NCBI RefSeq assembly: GCF_036543075.1
Contig: NZ_JAZHPF010000025.1
Span: forward strand, 1-48,016
Length of the DNA stretch: 48,016 nucleotides
From: Deinococcus sp. YIM 134068
Lineage (GTDB): Bacteria > Deinococcota > Deinococci > Deinococcales > Deinococcaceae
Reading direction: 5' to 3'
Shown here: piece by piece, positions 32,070 through 44,567 of the stretch
Layout: each line of letters starts with the position of its first letter
How positions within the stretch are numbered: the first letter of the stretch is position 1
Notes under the pieces: generated by a model
The model's input: the letters and a program-made list of their open reading frames with translations, nothing else
Databases searched by the model: none
Told to the model about the DNA's origin: nothing
Position numbers and translations under genes: made by a program

Positions 32070-32498
32070 TCACCCCTTGCCCACCGCAAACAGAATCGTC
32101 GCCTCCGCCGCCACCACGCCCTCCACCTCGGCGCGGCAGGTCGTCTTGCCCAGGCCACGGCGCAGGAACTCCAGTTTGGCGTGCAGGTGCAGCTGGTCGC
32201 CCGGAATCACCTTGCGCTTGAACCTCGCCCCCTCCACCCCGGCGAGGTAGCCGATGGTCCCCGGCTCCATCTGGTCGTGCAGACAGAACATGCTCGCCTG
32301 CGCCAGCGCCTCCACGATGAGGACGCCCGGCATCACCGGCTCCTGCGGAAAGTGGCCGGGGAAGAAGGGTTCGTTCACCGTCACGTTCTTGAGGGCGTGG
32401 ACCCCGCCGTTCCCGGCCATGAGCACCCGGTCCACGAGGACGAAGGGGAAACGGTGCGGCAGGACCTTGAGCACGTCCTGAATGAGCAATGGTTCCAT
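32070..32498 (-). CDS. fabZ: 3-hydroxyacyl-[acyl-carrier-protein] dehydratase FabZ
   Basis: 142 residues, the usual length. LPHRFPFVLVDRV carries the catalytic His, and FFPGHFPQEPVMPGVLIVEALAQ carries the catalytic Glu of the hot-dog fold. It dehydrates 3-hydroxyacyl-ACP in fatty-acid elongation in the cytoplasm. The ATG has AGGAGG 6 nt upstream. Its place between mreB and lptF/G, away from other fab genes, links fatty-acid supply with envelope assembly. Confidence 0.96.
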   Translation of the reverse strand: MEPLLIQDVLKVLPHRFPFVLVDRVLMAGNGGVHALKNVTVNEPFFPGHFPQEPVMPGVLIVEALAQASMFCLHDQMEPGTIGYLAGVEGARFKRKVIPGDQLHLHAKLEFLRRGLGKTTCRAEVEGVVAAEATILFAVGKG

Positions 32499-32576
32499 AG
32501 TTGACCTCCTGTGAGGCAGGGGAGAGGCCGGGGCGCATGGGTGGCCCCGGTGGAACGGCGGAAGGTGGCGGCGGGG

Positions 32577-33617
32577 CTAGCGGCGCAGGTAGTGGTCGCT
32601 GGACACGAGGCTGTCCCCGAGAAGCGGGATCATCTCCAGCGCCATACCCGTGCCTACTGCGACGGCCTCCACGGCATTGTCGGCCACGGTCACGGGGATG
32701 TTGGTCGCGCGGCGGATGAGTTCGTCGAAGTTCCGCAGCAGCGAACCGCCCCCCGTCATCACGATGCCCCGGTCGAGGATGTCGCTCACGAGTTCGGGCG
32801 GGGTGATCTCCAGCACGCGCTTGACGCCCTCCACGATCTGCGTGACGGGTTCGTGCAGGGCCTCCACGACCTCGCGGCTCTCCAGCGTGATCGTCTTCGG
32901 CAGGCCGTTCACGAGGTCGCGCCCACGCACCTCGGCGGTCAGGTTCTCGCTGTCGTCGAGGAGCATCGCTGCGCCGACCTTGACCTTGATCTCCTCGGCG
33001 GTGCGCTCGCCCACGAGGACGTTGTGCTTGCGCCGCACGTAGCGGATGATGCTCTCGTCGAACTCGTCGCCCGCTACCCGCAGCGACTCGCTGACCACGA
33101 TGCCGCCCAGGGAAATCACGGCCACGTCGCTGCTGCCGCCGCCGATGTCCACGATCATGCTGCCCACCGGCTCGGCGATCTTCAGCCCCGCCCCGATGGC
33201 CGCCGCGAGCGGTTCCTCGATGAGAAAGGCCCGCCGCGCGTTCGCGTTCAGCGCCGCGCGCAGCACGGCCCGCCGTTCCACGTCGCTCACGTTGCTGGGC
33301 ACGCCCACCATCAGTTGCGGTTTGATGCCGAACATGCGCCCGGCCCCGCCCTGCACCTTCTGGAGGAACATGGTGATCATCTTCTCGGTCAGGCCCTCGT
33401 CCGCGATCACGCCGTCCTTGATGGGCCGCACGGCGATGATGCCGCCCGGCGTGCGCCCGATCATGCGGTACGCCTCCTCGCCGACGGCCTTGACCTGCTT
33501 GCTGTCGCGCGTCATGGCGATCACGCTGGGTTCCTGAAGAATCAGGCCCCGGCTCTTGCTGTAAATCAGAAACGTCGCGGTGCCCAGATCGATGCCGATG
33601 TCTTCAGAAAACCTCAC
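32577..33617 (-). CDS. mreB: Rod-shape-determining protein MreB
   Basis: 346 residues. The actin-fold phosphate loops are IGIDLGTATFLIY (about 6-18) and MIVDIGGGSSDVAVISLGG (about 153-171), with the adenosine motif DRGIVMTGGGSLLRNFDEL. It polymerises under the membrane to guide wall synthesis. The start is a GTG at 33617 with GGAGG 6 nt upstream; the frame further up to 33653 lacks family sequence. A TACGAT box lies about 30 nt before the start. In Deinococcus, mreB is associated with rod-shaped species such as D. grandis, so this strain may be rod-shaped (inference). Confidence 0.96.
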   Translation of the reverse strand: MRFSEDIGIDLGTATFLIYSKSRGLILQEPSVIAMTRDSKQVKAVGEEAYRMIGRTPGGIIAVRPIKDGVIADEGLTEKMITMFLQKVQGGAGRMFGIKPQLMVGVPSNVSDVERRAVLRAALNANARRAFLIEEPLAAAIGAGLKIAEPVGSMIVDIGGGSSDVAVISLGGIVVSESLRVAGDEFDESIIRYVRRKHNVLVGERTAEEIKVKVGAAMLLDDSENLTAEVRGRDLVNGLPKTITLESREVVEALHEPVTQIVEGVKRVLEITPPELVSDILDRGIVMTGGGSLLRNFDELIRRATNIPVTVADNAVEAVAVGTGMALEMIPLLGDSLVSSDHYLRR

Positions 33618-33681
33618 GCCATGCCTCCGGTCAAAACGTCCCAATCGTAGCACGCGCTATGAAGACGGCCTGAAGCCGCCC

Positions 33682-33936
33682 TCAGCCACGTGGTTTGCAG
33701 TATGCCGCCAGCCCCGCGAGCAGACTCGTCAGCGCCATCAGCCCCAGCGCGCGGGTGAAGGTCGCCACGCCGCCGAGGCCCACCTGCCCGCTGAGCACCG
33801 TCTCCAGGCTGCCAACGGAGCGCAGCCACAGCGGGGCGTTCGGATTGAGCGAGGCGAAGACGCCCAGCGTAAGGGCCGCCAGCGCCGCCACCATCAGAAC
33901 GAGCAAGACGACAAGGAGCCACCTCAGCGCCCGCAT
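33682..33936 (-). CDS. Small membrane protein, 84 aa
   Basis: Two hydrophobic segments (WLLVVLLVLMVAALAALTLGVF near 6-27 and ALGLMALTSLLAGLAAY near 63-79) joined by a loop with NPNAPLWLRSVGSLETVLSG. I do not recognise it; size and position upstream of mreB suggest an envelope role only by association. The ATG at 33936 has little ribosome-site support. A leaderless 14-codon ORF begins 32 nt upstream in another frame and ends just beyond this start, so its translation may be coupled. Confidence 0.68.
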   Translation of the reverse strand: MRALRWLLVVLLVLMVAALAALTLGVFASLNPNAPLWLRSVGSLETVLSGQVGLGGVATFTRALGLMALTSLLAGLAAYCKPRG

Positions 33937-33968
33937 TCCCGCACCGCCACCCGAACTGTCGCCGTCAT
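33924..33968 (-). CDS. Possible leaderless upstream ORF, 14 codons
   Basis: ATG at 33968 preceded by TACAAT and 7 nt, the strongest leaderless signal in this region. It reads MTATVRVAVRECGR and stops at 33924-33926, 10 nt past the start of the 84-aa membrane protein in a different frame. It could couple or regulate that gene. No other evidence that the peptide is made. Confidence 0.3.
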   Translation of the reverse strand: MTATVRVAVRECGR

Positions 33969-33975
33969 CGCGGGC

Positions 33976-33981
33976 ATTGTA
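33976..33981 (-). promoter_or_regulatory. -10 box upstream of the small membrane protein
   Basis: TACAAT with 7 nt to the ATG at 33968, out of frame with the membrane protein. Confidence 0.5.
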
Positions 33982-34102
33982 GAGACTGTGGGCGCGGGTT
34001 GAAGCCAGATGAGGGCGACGGCCTGACGATATAGCCCTGATCGTCTTTTCGTGACCAAGTGAGAGTCTTCGTGGGTGTGAAGAGATAAGCAAGTGTCGCT
34101 TG

Positions 34103-34140
34103 CTCCCCCCACCCGGCCTCCCCCGCAAGGGGGGAGGAGC
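34103..34140. repeat. GC-rich palindromic repeat (inverse orientation)
   Basis: CTCCCCCCACCCGGCCTCCCC followed by CGCAAGGGGGGAGGAGC, the same as the copy at 11435. Confidence 0.7.
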
Positions 34141-34205
34141 TAAAAAACCTGGGCGCTCGAAGAGTTTCGGCGAGGCGAGCGCCCTTCCAAACCAGCCCGT
34201 AAAAC

Positions 34206-34240
34206 CTCATCACTCATCGCTCGACACTCATCACTTGCCC
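34206..34240. repeat. Heptad array (CTCATCA type)
   Basis: CTCATCA, CTCATCG, CTCGACA, CTCATCA, CTTGCCC; a further sequence type with the same period, in a promoter region rather than after a stop. Confidence 0.7.
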
Positions 34241-34264
34241 TGACGAGCCTCCCAGCCAACGCTC

Positions 34265-34270
34265 TACACT
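34265..34270 (+). promoter_or_regulatory. Leaderless -10 box of the 86-aa gene
   Basis: TACACT, 7 nt, then the GTG at 34278. Confidence 0.45.
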
Positions 34271-34277
34271 CCGCCCC

Positions 34278-34538
34278 GTGACCCCGCCGCCCCTTCCCGC
34301 CCGAGTCCGCGTCACCCGGCCCCCGCTGCCGCTCGCGCCTGCCTTGAAGACGGCGGCGGCCCGGCTGTGCCCCGCTGCCCCGCTGGACGCCCTGACCGCT
34401 GTGGCCCTTGCCATCGCGGGCGGCGCGGTCATCGGCGCGGCCTTACGGTGGGAGGGTGGGGAGGCATTGGGCATGGATGTCGGCTGGAGAGGACGTGGTT
34501 TGGAGGAGGCGTTGAGAGAAAGTCTGGCTTCGGGTTGA
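34278..34538 (+). CDS. Small hypothetical protein, 86 aa
   Basis: A Pro/Ala-rich N-terminus (TPPPLPARVRVTRPPLPLAPAL) followed by one hydrophobic stretch (LDALTAVALAIAGGAVIGAAL, about 37-57) and a charged helix. It may be a single-pass membrane protein. No family is recognised; the main support is the TACACT box 7 nt before the GTG. Spurious ORF remains possible. Confidence 0.45.
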   Translation: MTPPPLPARVRVTRPPLPLAPALKTAAARLCPAAPLDALTAVALAIAGGAVIGAALRWEGGEALGMDVGWRGRGLEEALRESLASG

Positions 34539-34745
34539 GGTTGAGGGAAGCCCGGCAAAGTGACGTAAAGGGTTCAAGACTTCTTCGTGGCGTGGAGACG
34601 ACGAACGCCGCTCCAGCGTTCTTTTTTGCTCGGAGCAGCCCTCTTCGCAAAGGCTTGAAGAGACCTTAACAACACACCCTTAGCCTTCCTCCAATTGCGG
34701 TCCAGACGAGAAAAAGCGTCACTCAGGGCCGAGGAGAACTTCCCC

Positions 34746-35626
34746 ATGACCCAGCGCCAGATCATCACCCCATACCCCGCCGACGACCACGACCACCACG
34801 ATGACTTCAACAACCTCGGCCTGACGGCGGACGTGAACATGCTGTCGCGCCCGGTGGTGGACCGTCGCCGGGTGCTGGCGCTGGGGCTGCTCGGCATCGG
34901 GGTGCTCGTTGGCTGCGGCACGGGGGCCGTCACGCCGAGTACCGACACGGCCACGGGCACAGGGACGGGCACGGGCACCGCCGACTGTCCGACCACCATT
35001 CCAACCGAGACCGCCGGACCATACCCCGCCGACGGCTCGGTGGCGTCGGGGCAGTCGATCAACGTGTTGACGCGCTCGGGCATCGTCCGTTCGGACCTGC
35101 GGACCAGCCTCGGCACGGGAAACACGGCGTCGGGCGTGCCTCTCACTCTGACCCTCAAGCTCGTGAACACGAACGCGAGTTGTGCGGCGCTGTCCGGCTA
35201 CGCGGTGTACATGTGGCAATGCACGCAGGGCGGCAATTACTCGCTCTACAGCTCGTCCATCGTCGGCGAGGACTACCTGCGCGGCGTGCAGGCGTCGGGG
35301 GCGGACGGCACCGTCACCTTCACGACCGTTTTTCCCGGCTGCTACGCGGGCCGCTGGCCGCACATCCACTTCGAGGTCTATCCGACCCTCGCCTCGGCCA
35401 CCTCGGCGGCCAACAAGATTCAGACCTCCCAGCTCGCGCTGCCCGAGGCCACCTGCCGCGAGGTCTACGCGACCAGCGGCTATACCAACAGCCCGGCAAC
35501 CTCAACCGCATCACCCTCGCCAGCGACAACGTATTCAGCGACGGCTACAGCACCCAGATGGCGACCGTGACGGGCAGCACGTCGGCGGGCTACACGGCCA
35601 ACCTGACGGTGGGGCTGGCCCGCTGA
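34746..35626 (+). pseudogene. Intradiol ring-cleavage dioxygenase family protein, Tat-exported, frameshifted
   Basis: The protein begins with a His/Asp-rich segment, then a twin-arginine signal (DRRRVLALGLLGIGVLVGCG) with a possible lipobox Cys, and a Thr-Gly repeat linker. The dioxygenase domain follows: TAGPYPADG (Tyr ligand), YAVYMWQC (Tyr) and GRWPHIHFEVYP (two His ligands). Near 35492-35500 (CCCGGC) the frame breaks: up to SGYTNSP the reading is in one frame, but the family's C-terminal words NRITLASDNVFSDGYSTQMATVTG continue in another and stop at 35626. Adding one G restores a full protein. It is either a real null mutation or a sequencing error in a C/G run. The ATG at 34746 has GAGGAG upstream. 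Confidence 0.8.
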
Positions 35627-35705
35627 GAATCGTTTAGGCAGAGTCGTCCGGGTTCCGTCGGGGAGAACATCTCAGGCGGAACCCGGATGCTTTTACTTTT
35701 CTTCT

Positions 35706-35754
35706 GCTGACGGCTGACGGCTGACGGCTGACCGCTGACGGCTGACCGCTCCCC
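35706..35754. repeat. Heptad array, seven units (GCTGACG type)
   Basis: GCTGACG three times, GCTGACC, GCTGACG, GCTGACC, then GCTCCCC. The longest and most regular array in the window, in the gap before the acyl-CoA dehydrogenase gene. Confidence 0.9.
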
Positions 35755-35772
35755 CAACGAACGCCCGTTTGC

Positions 35773-35778
35773 TAGCGT
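35773..35778 (+). promoter_or_regulatory. Leaderless -10 box of the acyl-CoA dehydrogenase gene
   Basis: TAGCGT, 6 nt, then the ATG at 35785. Confidence 0.5.
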
Positions 35779-35784
35779 ATCCCC

Positions 35785-36966
<1,182 letters not shown>

Positions 36967-37051
36967 GGGAGGGCGGACGGATGAGGGCGCGTGCGGGGCT
37001 GCTTGAGCTTGCCCGTGTTGTCATCCCACCTGGGGCGGGCAGGCTGAGAGT

Positions 37052-37501
37052 ATGGCTGTCCGTGTCCTCCCCGTCGCCCTTGCCCTGCTGAGCGTGGGTG
37101 TGGTAACCGCCGCCCCCTTCACCCTGAAGACCGCCGGGGGCACGCCCTGGTCATTGGCCTCCGTGCTGGGGCGTGAGCGGGTTCTCGTCGTCAACAACCC
37201 CACCGTGTCCTATCTCGCGGAGGTGCGGCGGCAGGACGTGGAGTTGCAGGTGCGCGACCTGCGGGTGGTGGCGCTACTCCCCCCCGGCGACGCGCGCCTG
37301 AATGTCCCACGCACCCTCATGCTGACCCTGCTCGCCGACCCCGGCGGACGGGCCGGGGCACCGTATGGCCGCACAGCCCTGATCGGCAAGGACCGGGGCG
37401 TCAAGGCCCGTTACCGAAGTCTGCCCGACCTGGAGACAGTGCTGGGGCTGATCGACACGATGCCCATGCGCCAGCAGGAGCGCCGGGAGCGCGGGCGCTA
37501 A
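37052..37501 (+). CDS. Secreted DUF4174-like protein
   Basis: 149 residues with a signal peptide (VRVLPVALALLSVGVVTAAP) and a thioredoxin-like fragment. The C-terminus GRTALIGKDRGVKARYRSLPDLETVLGLIDTMPMRQQE matches the end of DUF4174 proteins (IGKDGGVK and IDxMPMR). There is no CxxC motif, so redox activity is unlikely. The start ATG has no clear ribosome site or TANNNT box. It converges on the methyltransferase gene with 1 bp between stop codons. Confidence 0.78.
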   Translation: MAVRVLPVALALLSVGVVTAAPFTLKTAGGTPWSLASVLGRERVLVVNNPTVSYLAEVRRQDVELQVRDLRVVALLPPGDARLNVPRTLMLTLLADPGGRAGAPYGRTALIGKDRGVKARYRSLPDLETVLGLIDTMPMRQQERRERGR

Positions 37502-37502
37502 A

Positions 37503-38279
37503 TCAGGGACGTACGGCCAGCGCCCGCAACCGCACATAGTCGGCCACCCAGTCCTGCCCGTTCCACAGTCGGGGCCGGGCCAATTCCTCGGCGTGAGCGA
37601 GAACCGCCGCCCGTTCGTCGTCATTCAGGGGTGAGAGCCATCCGCCCGCGAACCCTTCCAACCACGCCCGGAAGCCGTCCGCGCCGCTTAGGACCGAGAG
37701 GCGGCCAAAGAGGTGCAGACGTTCGACGCGAAAGCCTGCCGCCTCCAGAGTTGTGGCGAGTTCGCCCGGACTGGGAAAGACCCACGGGTGCGCCAGCGCG
37801 GGCAACCCCAGGTCCGCCAGCGCCCCCTCCACCGCCTCCCGCACACCGAGCACGTTGCCCACCCCGCCCATCTCCAGCACGAGCCGTCCGCCGGGGCGCA
37901 GGGCCGCGTGCAGGTTGGCGAAGACGGGAGGCAGCGGCCTCATCCAGTGCAGCGCCGCATTGCTGAACACGGCGTCGAACTCCTCACGGAAGGTCAGGAG
38001 GTGTGCGTCCCCGACCTCGAAGGTGACGCCGGAAGAGCGTGCCCGCGCCCCAGCGATCATGTCCGGCGAGGCGTCCACGCCCGTCACCACCGCGCCGCTC
38101 CCCGCGATGTGGGCCGTCAGCTCGCCCGTCCCGCATCCGAGGTCGAGGATGCACTCACCCGGCTGCGGCACGAGCCAGCCCGACACGAGGTCGCGGCTCG
38201 ACTCGTAGACGAAGGCGTGGCGGTCCCGGTAGTGCCTGGCCTGCCAGTGGTCGGTCGGGGGTGGGGCGTCGGGCATCAT
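37503..38279 (-). CDS. SAM-dependent methyltransferase, trans-aconitate methyltransferase-like
   Basis: 258 residues. Motif I is ILDLGCGTGELTAHIAGSG (about 44-62), followed by VVTGVDASPDMIAGAR, FDAVFSNAALHWM (motif II, typical of Tam-like enzymes) and LRPGGRLVLEMGG (motif III). The whole length matches the trans-aconitate 2-methyltransferase/malonyl-ACP methyltransferase-like group; the natural substrate is not certain. The ATG has GGAG 8 nt upstream. Confidence 0.88.
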   Translation of the reverse strand: MMPDAPPPTDHWQARHYRDRHAFVYESSRDLVSGWLVPQPGECILDLGCGTGELTAHIAGSGAVVTGVDASPDMIAGARARSSGVTFEVGDAHLLTFREEFDAVFSNAALHWMRPLPPVFANLHAALRPGGRLVLEMGGVGNVLGVREAVEGALADLGLPALAHPWVFPSPGELATTLEAAGFRVERLHLFGRLSVLSGADGFRAWLEGFAGGWLSPLNDDERAAVLAHAEELARPRLWNGQDWVADYVRLRALAVRP

Positions 38280-38341
38280 GGGTCGCTCCAGGGATGCGAA
38301 AACCCGCCCGGTGGGGGGCGGGGTCGTGAGAGGAGGGCGCG

Positions 38342-38753
<412 letters not shown>

Positions 38754-38871
38754 GAGGCAGAGTCTACACCATGCCCCGGTGACCTGCACCCCGGCGGATG
38801 AGGAAGCTTAAGAAGGAGGTCGCCCCCTCCCCGCGCCGGTCCACTCCATCCGCGCCAACACGCCCACCCGT

Positions 38872-38877
38872 TACAGT
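38872..38877 (+). promoter_or_regulatory. Leaderless -10 box of minC
   Basis: TACAGT, 7 nt, then the ATG at 38885. Confidence 0.55.
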
Positions 38878-38884
38878 GAAGATC

Positions 38885-39481
38885 ATGAAGCTTCGCGGCA
38901 CGCTCGGCGGCCTCAACCTCCTCCTCGAACCGGGCGACACGGCGGCGGGTGTCACGGGCGCGCTCGCCGCCCGCGCCGACCTGCTGGGGTCGCACGTGAC
39001 GCTGGAGATCGGGGGCGACACCGACCCCGCCGCGCTGGAGGCCGCGCTGAGGGCCATCCGGGGCGCGGGGGGCACGCCGGGCCGCGTGCGGGCACCGCGC
39101 GTGACCGTGCCGGGGGCGGGCGACGACGGCAGCGCCCGGACCGTCATCCTGCCCCACGGCCTGCGCGCGGGCTTCCGGGGCGAGTACCGGGGCAGCGTGG
39201 TCATCCTCGGCGACGTGAACCCCGGCGCGGAGGTCGTGGCGGGGGGCGACGTGATCGTCATGGGTGCCCTGCGCGGCGTCGTCCACGCGGGCTACGGCGG
39301 GCACGCGGACGCCATCGTGTGGGCGCGCCCCATCGCCAGCGCCCAGATTCGCATCGGCGACGCCGTGGCCCGCGCCCCGGAGGGCAGCAGCCTGAGCAAC
39401 ATGCGAAAGCTCGACGGCCACGAGGTCGCCGAGCAGGCCCGCTTGCAGGACGGGGTGATCGTGATCGACGCGCAGCGGTGA
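38885..39481 (+). CDS. minC: Septum site-determining protein MinC
   Basis: 198 residues. The C-terminal beta-helix domain is clear: LRAGFRGEYRGSVVILGDVNPGAEVVAGGDVIVMGALRGVVHAGYGG (about 96-142), then SAQIRIGDAVARAPEG. The N-terminal domain (MKLRGTLGGLNLLLEPGD to about 70) is short. MinC blocks FtsZ ring assembly away from midcell with MinD; minD and minE are not in this window. The ATG at 38885 is fixed by the TACAGT box. A heptad array starts on the base after its TGA. Confidence 0.92.
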   Translation: MKLRGTLGGLNLLLEPGDTAAGVTGALAARADLLGSHVTLEIGGDTDPAALEAALRAIRGAGGTPGRVRAPRVTVPGAGDDGSARTVILPHGLRAGFRGEYRGSVVILGDVNPGAEVVAGGDVIVMGALRGVVHAGYGGHADAIVWARPIASAQIRIGDAVARAPEGSSLSNMRKLDGHEVAEQARLQDGVIVIDAQR

Positions 39482-39509
39482 GTGGTTCGTGGTCAGTGGG
39501 CAGTGGGAA
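39482..39509. repeat. Heptad array starting at the minC stop (GTGGTCA type)
   Basis: GTGGTTC, GTGGTCA, GTGGGCA, GTGGGAA begin on the very next base after the TGA of minC. Confidence 0.9.
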
Positions 39510-39541
39510 GGCTGGCTGGAGCGGGAGCTTTGGCGGGATTT

Positions 39542-39576
39542 CCACTCCCCCCTTCCCCCTTCCCACTCCCCCCTTT
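39542..39576. repeat. Heptad array, right arm (CCACTCC/CCCCTTC)
   Basis: CCACTCC, CCCCTTC, CCCCTTC, CCACTCC, CCCCTTT face the GTGG-type array at 39482 and can pair with it imperfectly. Confidence 0.8.
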
Positions 39577-39611
39577 GTGACCCGTTCCCCTGCCCCTCCC
39601 CACATTTGGCG

Positions 39612-39617
39612 TATACT
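39612..39617 (+). promoter_or_regulatory. -10 box of the rimP-nusA-ylxR-infB operon
   Basis: TATACT, one of the best -10 matches in the window. No good -35 is visible at 17 bp. It implies a leader of about 75 nt before rimP, unlike the leaderless neighbours. Confidence 0.55.
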
Positions 39618-39629
39618 GCTGGGGTAATT

Positions 39630-39667
39630 CCTCGAACGAGGGGTGGGTGCTGTAGCCCACCTTTTTT
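39630..39667 (+). terminator. Attenuator-like hairpins in the rimP leader
   Basis: A small hairpin CCTCG-AA-CGAGG (39630-39641) is followed by GGTGGG (39642-39647) pairing with CCCACC (39656-39661) and a run of six T. This is an intrinsic terminator placed between the promoter and rimP, so it probably sets operon expression by attenuation. No ligand is identified. Confidence 0.65.
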
Positions 39668-39700
39668 CGTGGAGGGGGGTGGTGGAGGGCCGCGCTCACC

Positions 39701-40192
<492 letters not shown>

Positions 40193-40216
40193 GAAGGCCC
40201 GGTGCAGAAAGCGGAT

Positions 40217-40265
40217 GGCTGAGAGCTGACGGCTGACGGCTGACCGCTCAAAGCTGACCGCCCCC
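40217..40265. repeat. Heptad array between rimP and nusA (GGCTGAC type)
   Basis: GGCTGAG, AGCTGAC, GGCTGAC, GGCTGAC, CGCTCAA, AGCTGAC, CGCCCCC in the 102-bp gap inside an otherwise conserved operon, 24 nt after the rimP stop. Confidence 0.9.
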
Positions 40266-40294
40266 GACAACTCCCCCCAGGAAGGAAGAGTGGT

Positions 40295-41479
<1,185 letters not shown>

Positions 41480-41488
41480 GGTCCCACC

Positions 41489-41821
41489 ATGAGCGCCGCG
41501 CCAGCACCCGCCCCCAGAGTACGTCACGTCCCGGAACGGTCCTGCGTGGCCTGCCGCCGCAAGCGTCCGCAGGGCGAACTCGTGCGGATCACGCGGACGG
41601 CGGAGGGCTGGCGGGTGCTGGCGGGCAAGCGGACGGGCCGGGGCGCGTACGTGTGCGCCGACTCGCCCGAGTGCTGGGCGGAAAAACGCCTGCGCCGCGC
41701 CTTCCGGGCGGACGCCCCGGCGGTGAGCGCGGCCCTGCTCGCCCGCCCGTCCACCGCCCAGCCCAACCTCATCCACCCAGACCCGACTCACACAGCTACG
41801 GATCAGCCTATGACACCCTGA
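41489..41821 (+). CDS. ylxR: YlxR-family RNA-binding protein (DUF448)
   Basis: 110 residues. The YlxR core is RSCVACRRKRPQGELVRITR (CxxC) and GRGAYVCADSPECWAEKRLRRAFR with the signature GRGA-Y-VC. It is thought to bind RNA and in some bacteria influences RNase P or transcription. The start 9 bp after nusA and its position before infB match the standard operon. The C-terminal 30 residues are a Thr/Pro-rich tail without family similarity. Confidence 0.93.
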   Translation: MSAAPAPAPRVRHVPERSCVACRRKRPQGELVRITRTAEGWRVLAGKRTGRGAYVCADSPECWAEKRLRRAFRADAPAVSAALLARPSTAQPNLIHPDPTHTATDQPMTP

Positions 41822-41876
41822 TCTTCCGCCCCCCGCCGCGCTTGCGGCCAGGAGGGGGCACTCACCGGAGGTGAGC

Positions 41877-43679
<1,803 letters not shown>

Positions 43680-43686
43680 GGAGCGG

Positions 43687-43714
43687 CCAGCTTCCAGCGA
43701 CCAGCGGCCAGCAA
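43687..43714. repeat. Heptad array next to the infB stop (CCAGCNN type)
   Basis: After TAG and GGAGCGG come CCAGCTT, CCAGCGA, CCAGCGG, CCAGCAA. The same GGAGCGG lead-in follows the acuI stop on the other strand. Confidence 0.9.
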
Positions 43715-43721
43715 CAGATAA

Positions 43722-43763
43722 AAGAGAGGGGTAGCTTCCCAAAGTGGGGGCTGCCCCTCTTCG
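43722..43763. terminator. Terminator after infB
   Basis: GAGGGGTAGC (43726-43735) pairs with GCTGCCCCTC (43750-43759) and is followed by TTCGTTG. It lies between convergent infB and the secreted repeat protein gene. Confidence 0.75.
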
Positions 43764-43778
43764 TTGTGGGGGAGAAGG

Positions 43779-44567
43779 CTAGTTGTTGAAGTTGCGCGGG
43801 GTGGTCTGGCCGTCGCGGGTGGGGGCGTTGCGCCGCCCGCCGAAGTCGAGGCCGAAGTTGGCGTCGGCCTGGGCGCGGGTGAGGAGTTGCTGGGCCTGGG
43901 CCTGGGAGAGACGCCCGGCGCGGACCTCGGCGGTGAGGGTGGTGCGGAGGGCGGCGACGGCGGCGTTGTGGACGGCCTGCGTGCTGACGCCCTTCGCCTG
44001 GGCGAGCTGGCGGACGGTCTGCCCGCTCTGGAGCTGCTGGAAGAGGGCCTGCTCGCTCAGGCCGAGCGTGCGGGCGACGGCGGCGCTGATGGCCTGGCCG
44101 AGACTGCCACGCGTGCCCCGCTCCTGGGTCTGGGCATTCGGGGCGTTCAGCGCACCCCGCCCGTTGTCGAAGTCGCCGCGCCCCTGACCAGCGGGGCCGC
44201 CGAAGCGCCCGAAGTTCAGCGGGGCGTTCTGCAAGCGGTTCTTGAGGTCGGCGGCGCGGTTCTGGGCGAGGTCCCCGTTCCGCACGGCCTGGTCGATGGT
44301 GGCGTTCCCGGCGGCGACGGCGGCGGCCCGCAGACGCTCCACGCTGACGCCGAGTTGCGCGGCGAGGCGTTGCAGGTACACGTCACCGTAGTTGGTGGTG
44401 CTCGTCTGGCGCGTGGGGGCCGTGCCGGGCTGGGCGCTGCTCTGGCCGGGCTGGGCGGGCTGGACCCGCTGGGGCGCGGCCTGCTGGGCGAAGACCAGTC
44501 CCGCCGTGAGGGGCAGGGAGGCAACGAGGGCGAGGAGGGCGGTACGGTTCTTGGAGTTGGCTTTCAC
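43779..44567 (-). CDS. Secreted helical-repeat protein, unknown function
   Basis: 262 residues with a signal peptide (RTALLALVASLPLTAGLVFAQ) and a Gln/Pro-rich mature start. Two similar helical modules follow: YLQRLAAQLGVSVERLRAAAVAAGNATIDQAVRNGDL (about 65-100) and ISAAVARTLGLSEQALFQQLQSGQTVRQLAQAKGVSTQAVHNAAVAAL (about 160-208), separated by a Gly/Asn/Arg-rich linker; LSQAQAQQLLTRAQ ends the second. The modules resemble helix-rich repeats of secreted actinobacterial and Deinococcus proteins of unknown role. The GTG at 44567 has AAGGAG 10 nt upstream; the GTG at 44576 is too close to that site. Confidence 0.8.
   Translation of the reverse strand: MKANSKNRTALLALVASLPLTAGLVFAQQAAPQRVQPAQPGQSSAQPGTAPTRQTSTTNYGDVYLQRLAAQLGVSVERLRAAAVAAGNATIDQAVRNGDLAQNRAADLKNRLQNAPLNFGRFGGPAGQGRGDFDNGRGALNAPNAQTQERGTRGSLGQAISAAVARTLGLSEQALFQQLQSGQTVRQLAQAKGVSTQAVHNAAVAALRTTLTAEVRAGRLSQAQAQQLLTRAQADANFGLDFGGRRNAPTRDGQTTPRNFNN

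Larger units (their letters stand above)
33982..34277. other. Intergenic region with two repeat types
   Basis: It contains the GC-rich palindrome at 34103-34140 and a heptad array at 34206-34240. Otherwise no gene or RNA is recognised in these roughly 300 bases. Confidence 0.5.

Noticed and set aside
35706..35754. CRISPR array
   Set aside because: The 7-bp units have no spacers and there are no cas genes; it is a simple tandem repeat.
39630..39667. Known riboswitch class in the rimP leader
   Set aside because: Only short hairpins and a T-run are visible; no conserved aptamer core was recognised, so it is reported only as attenuator-like.
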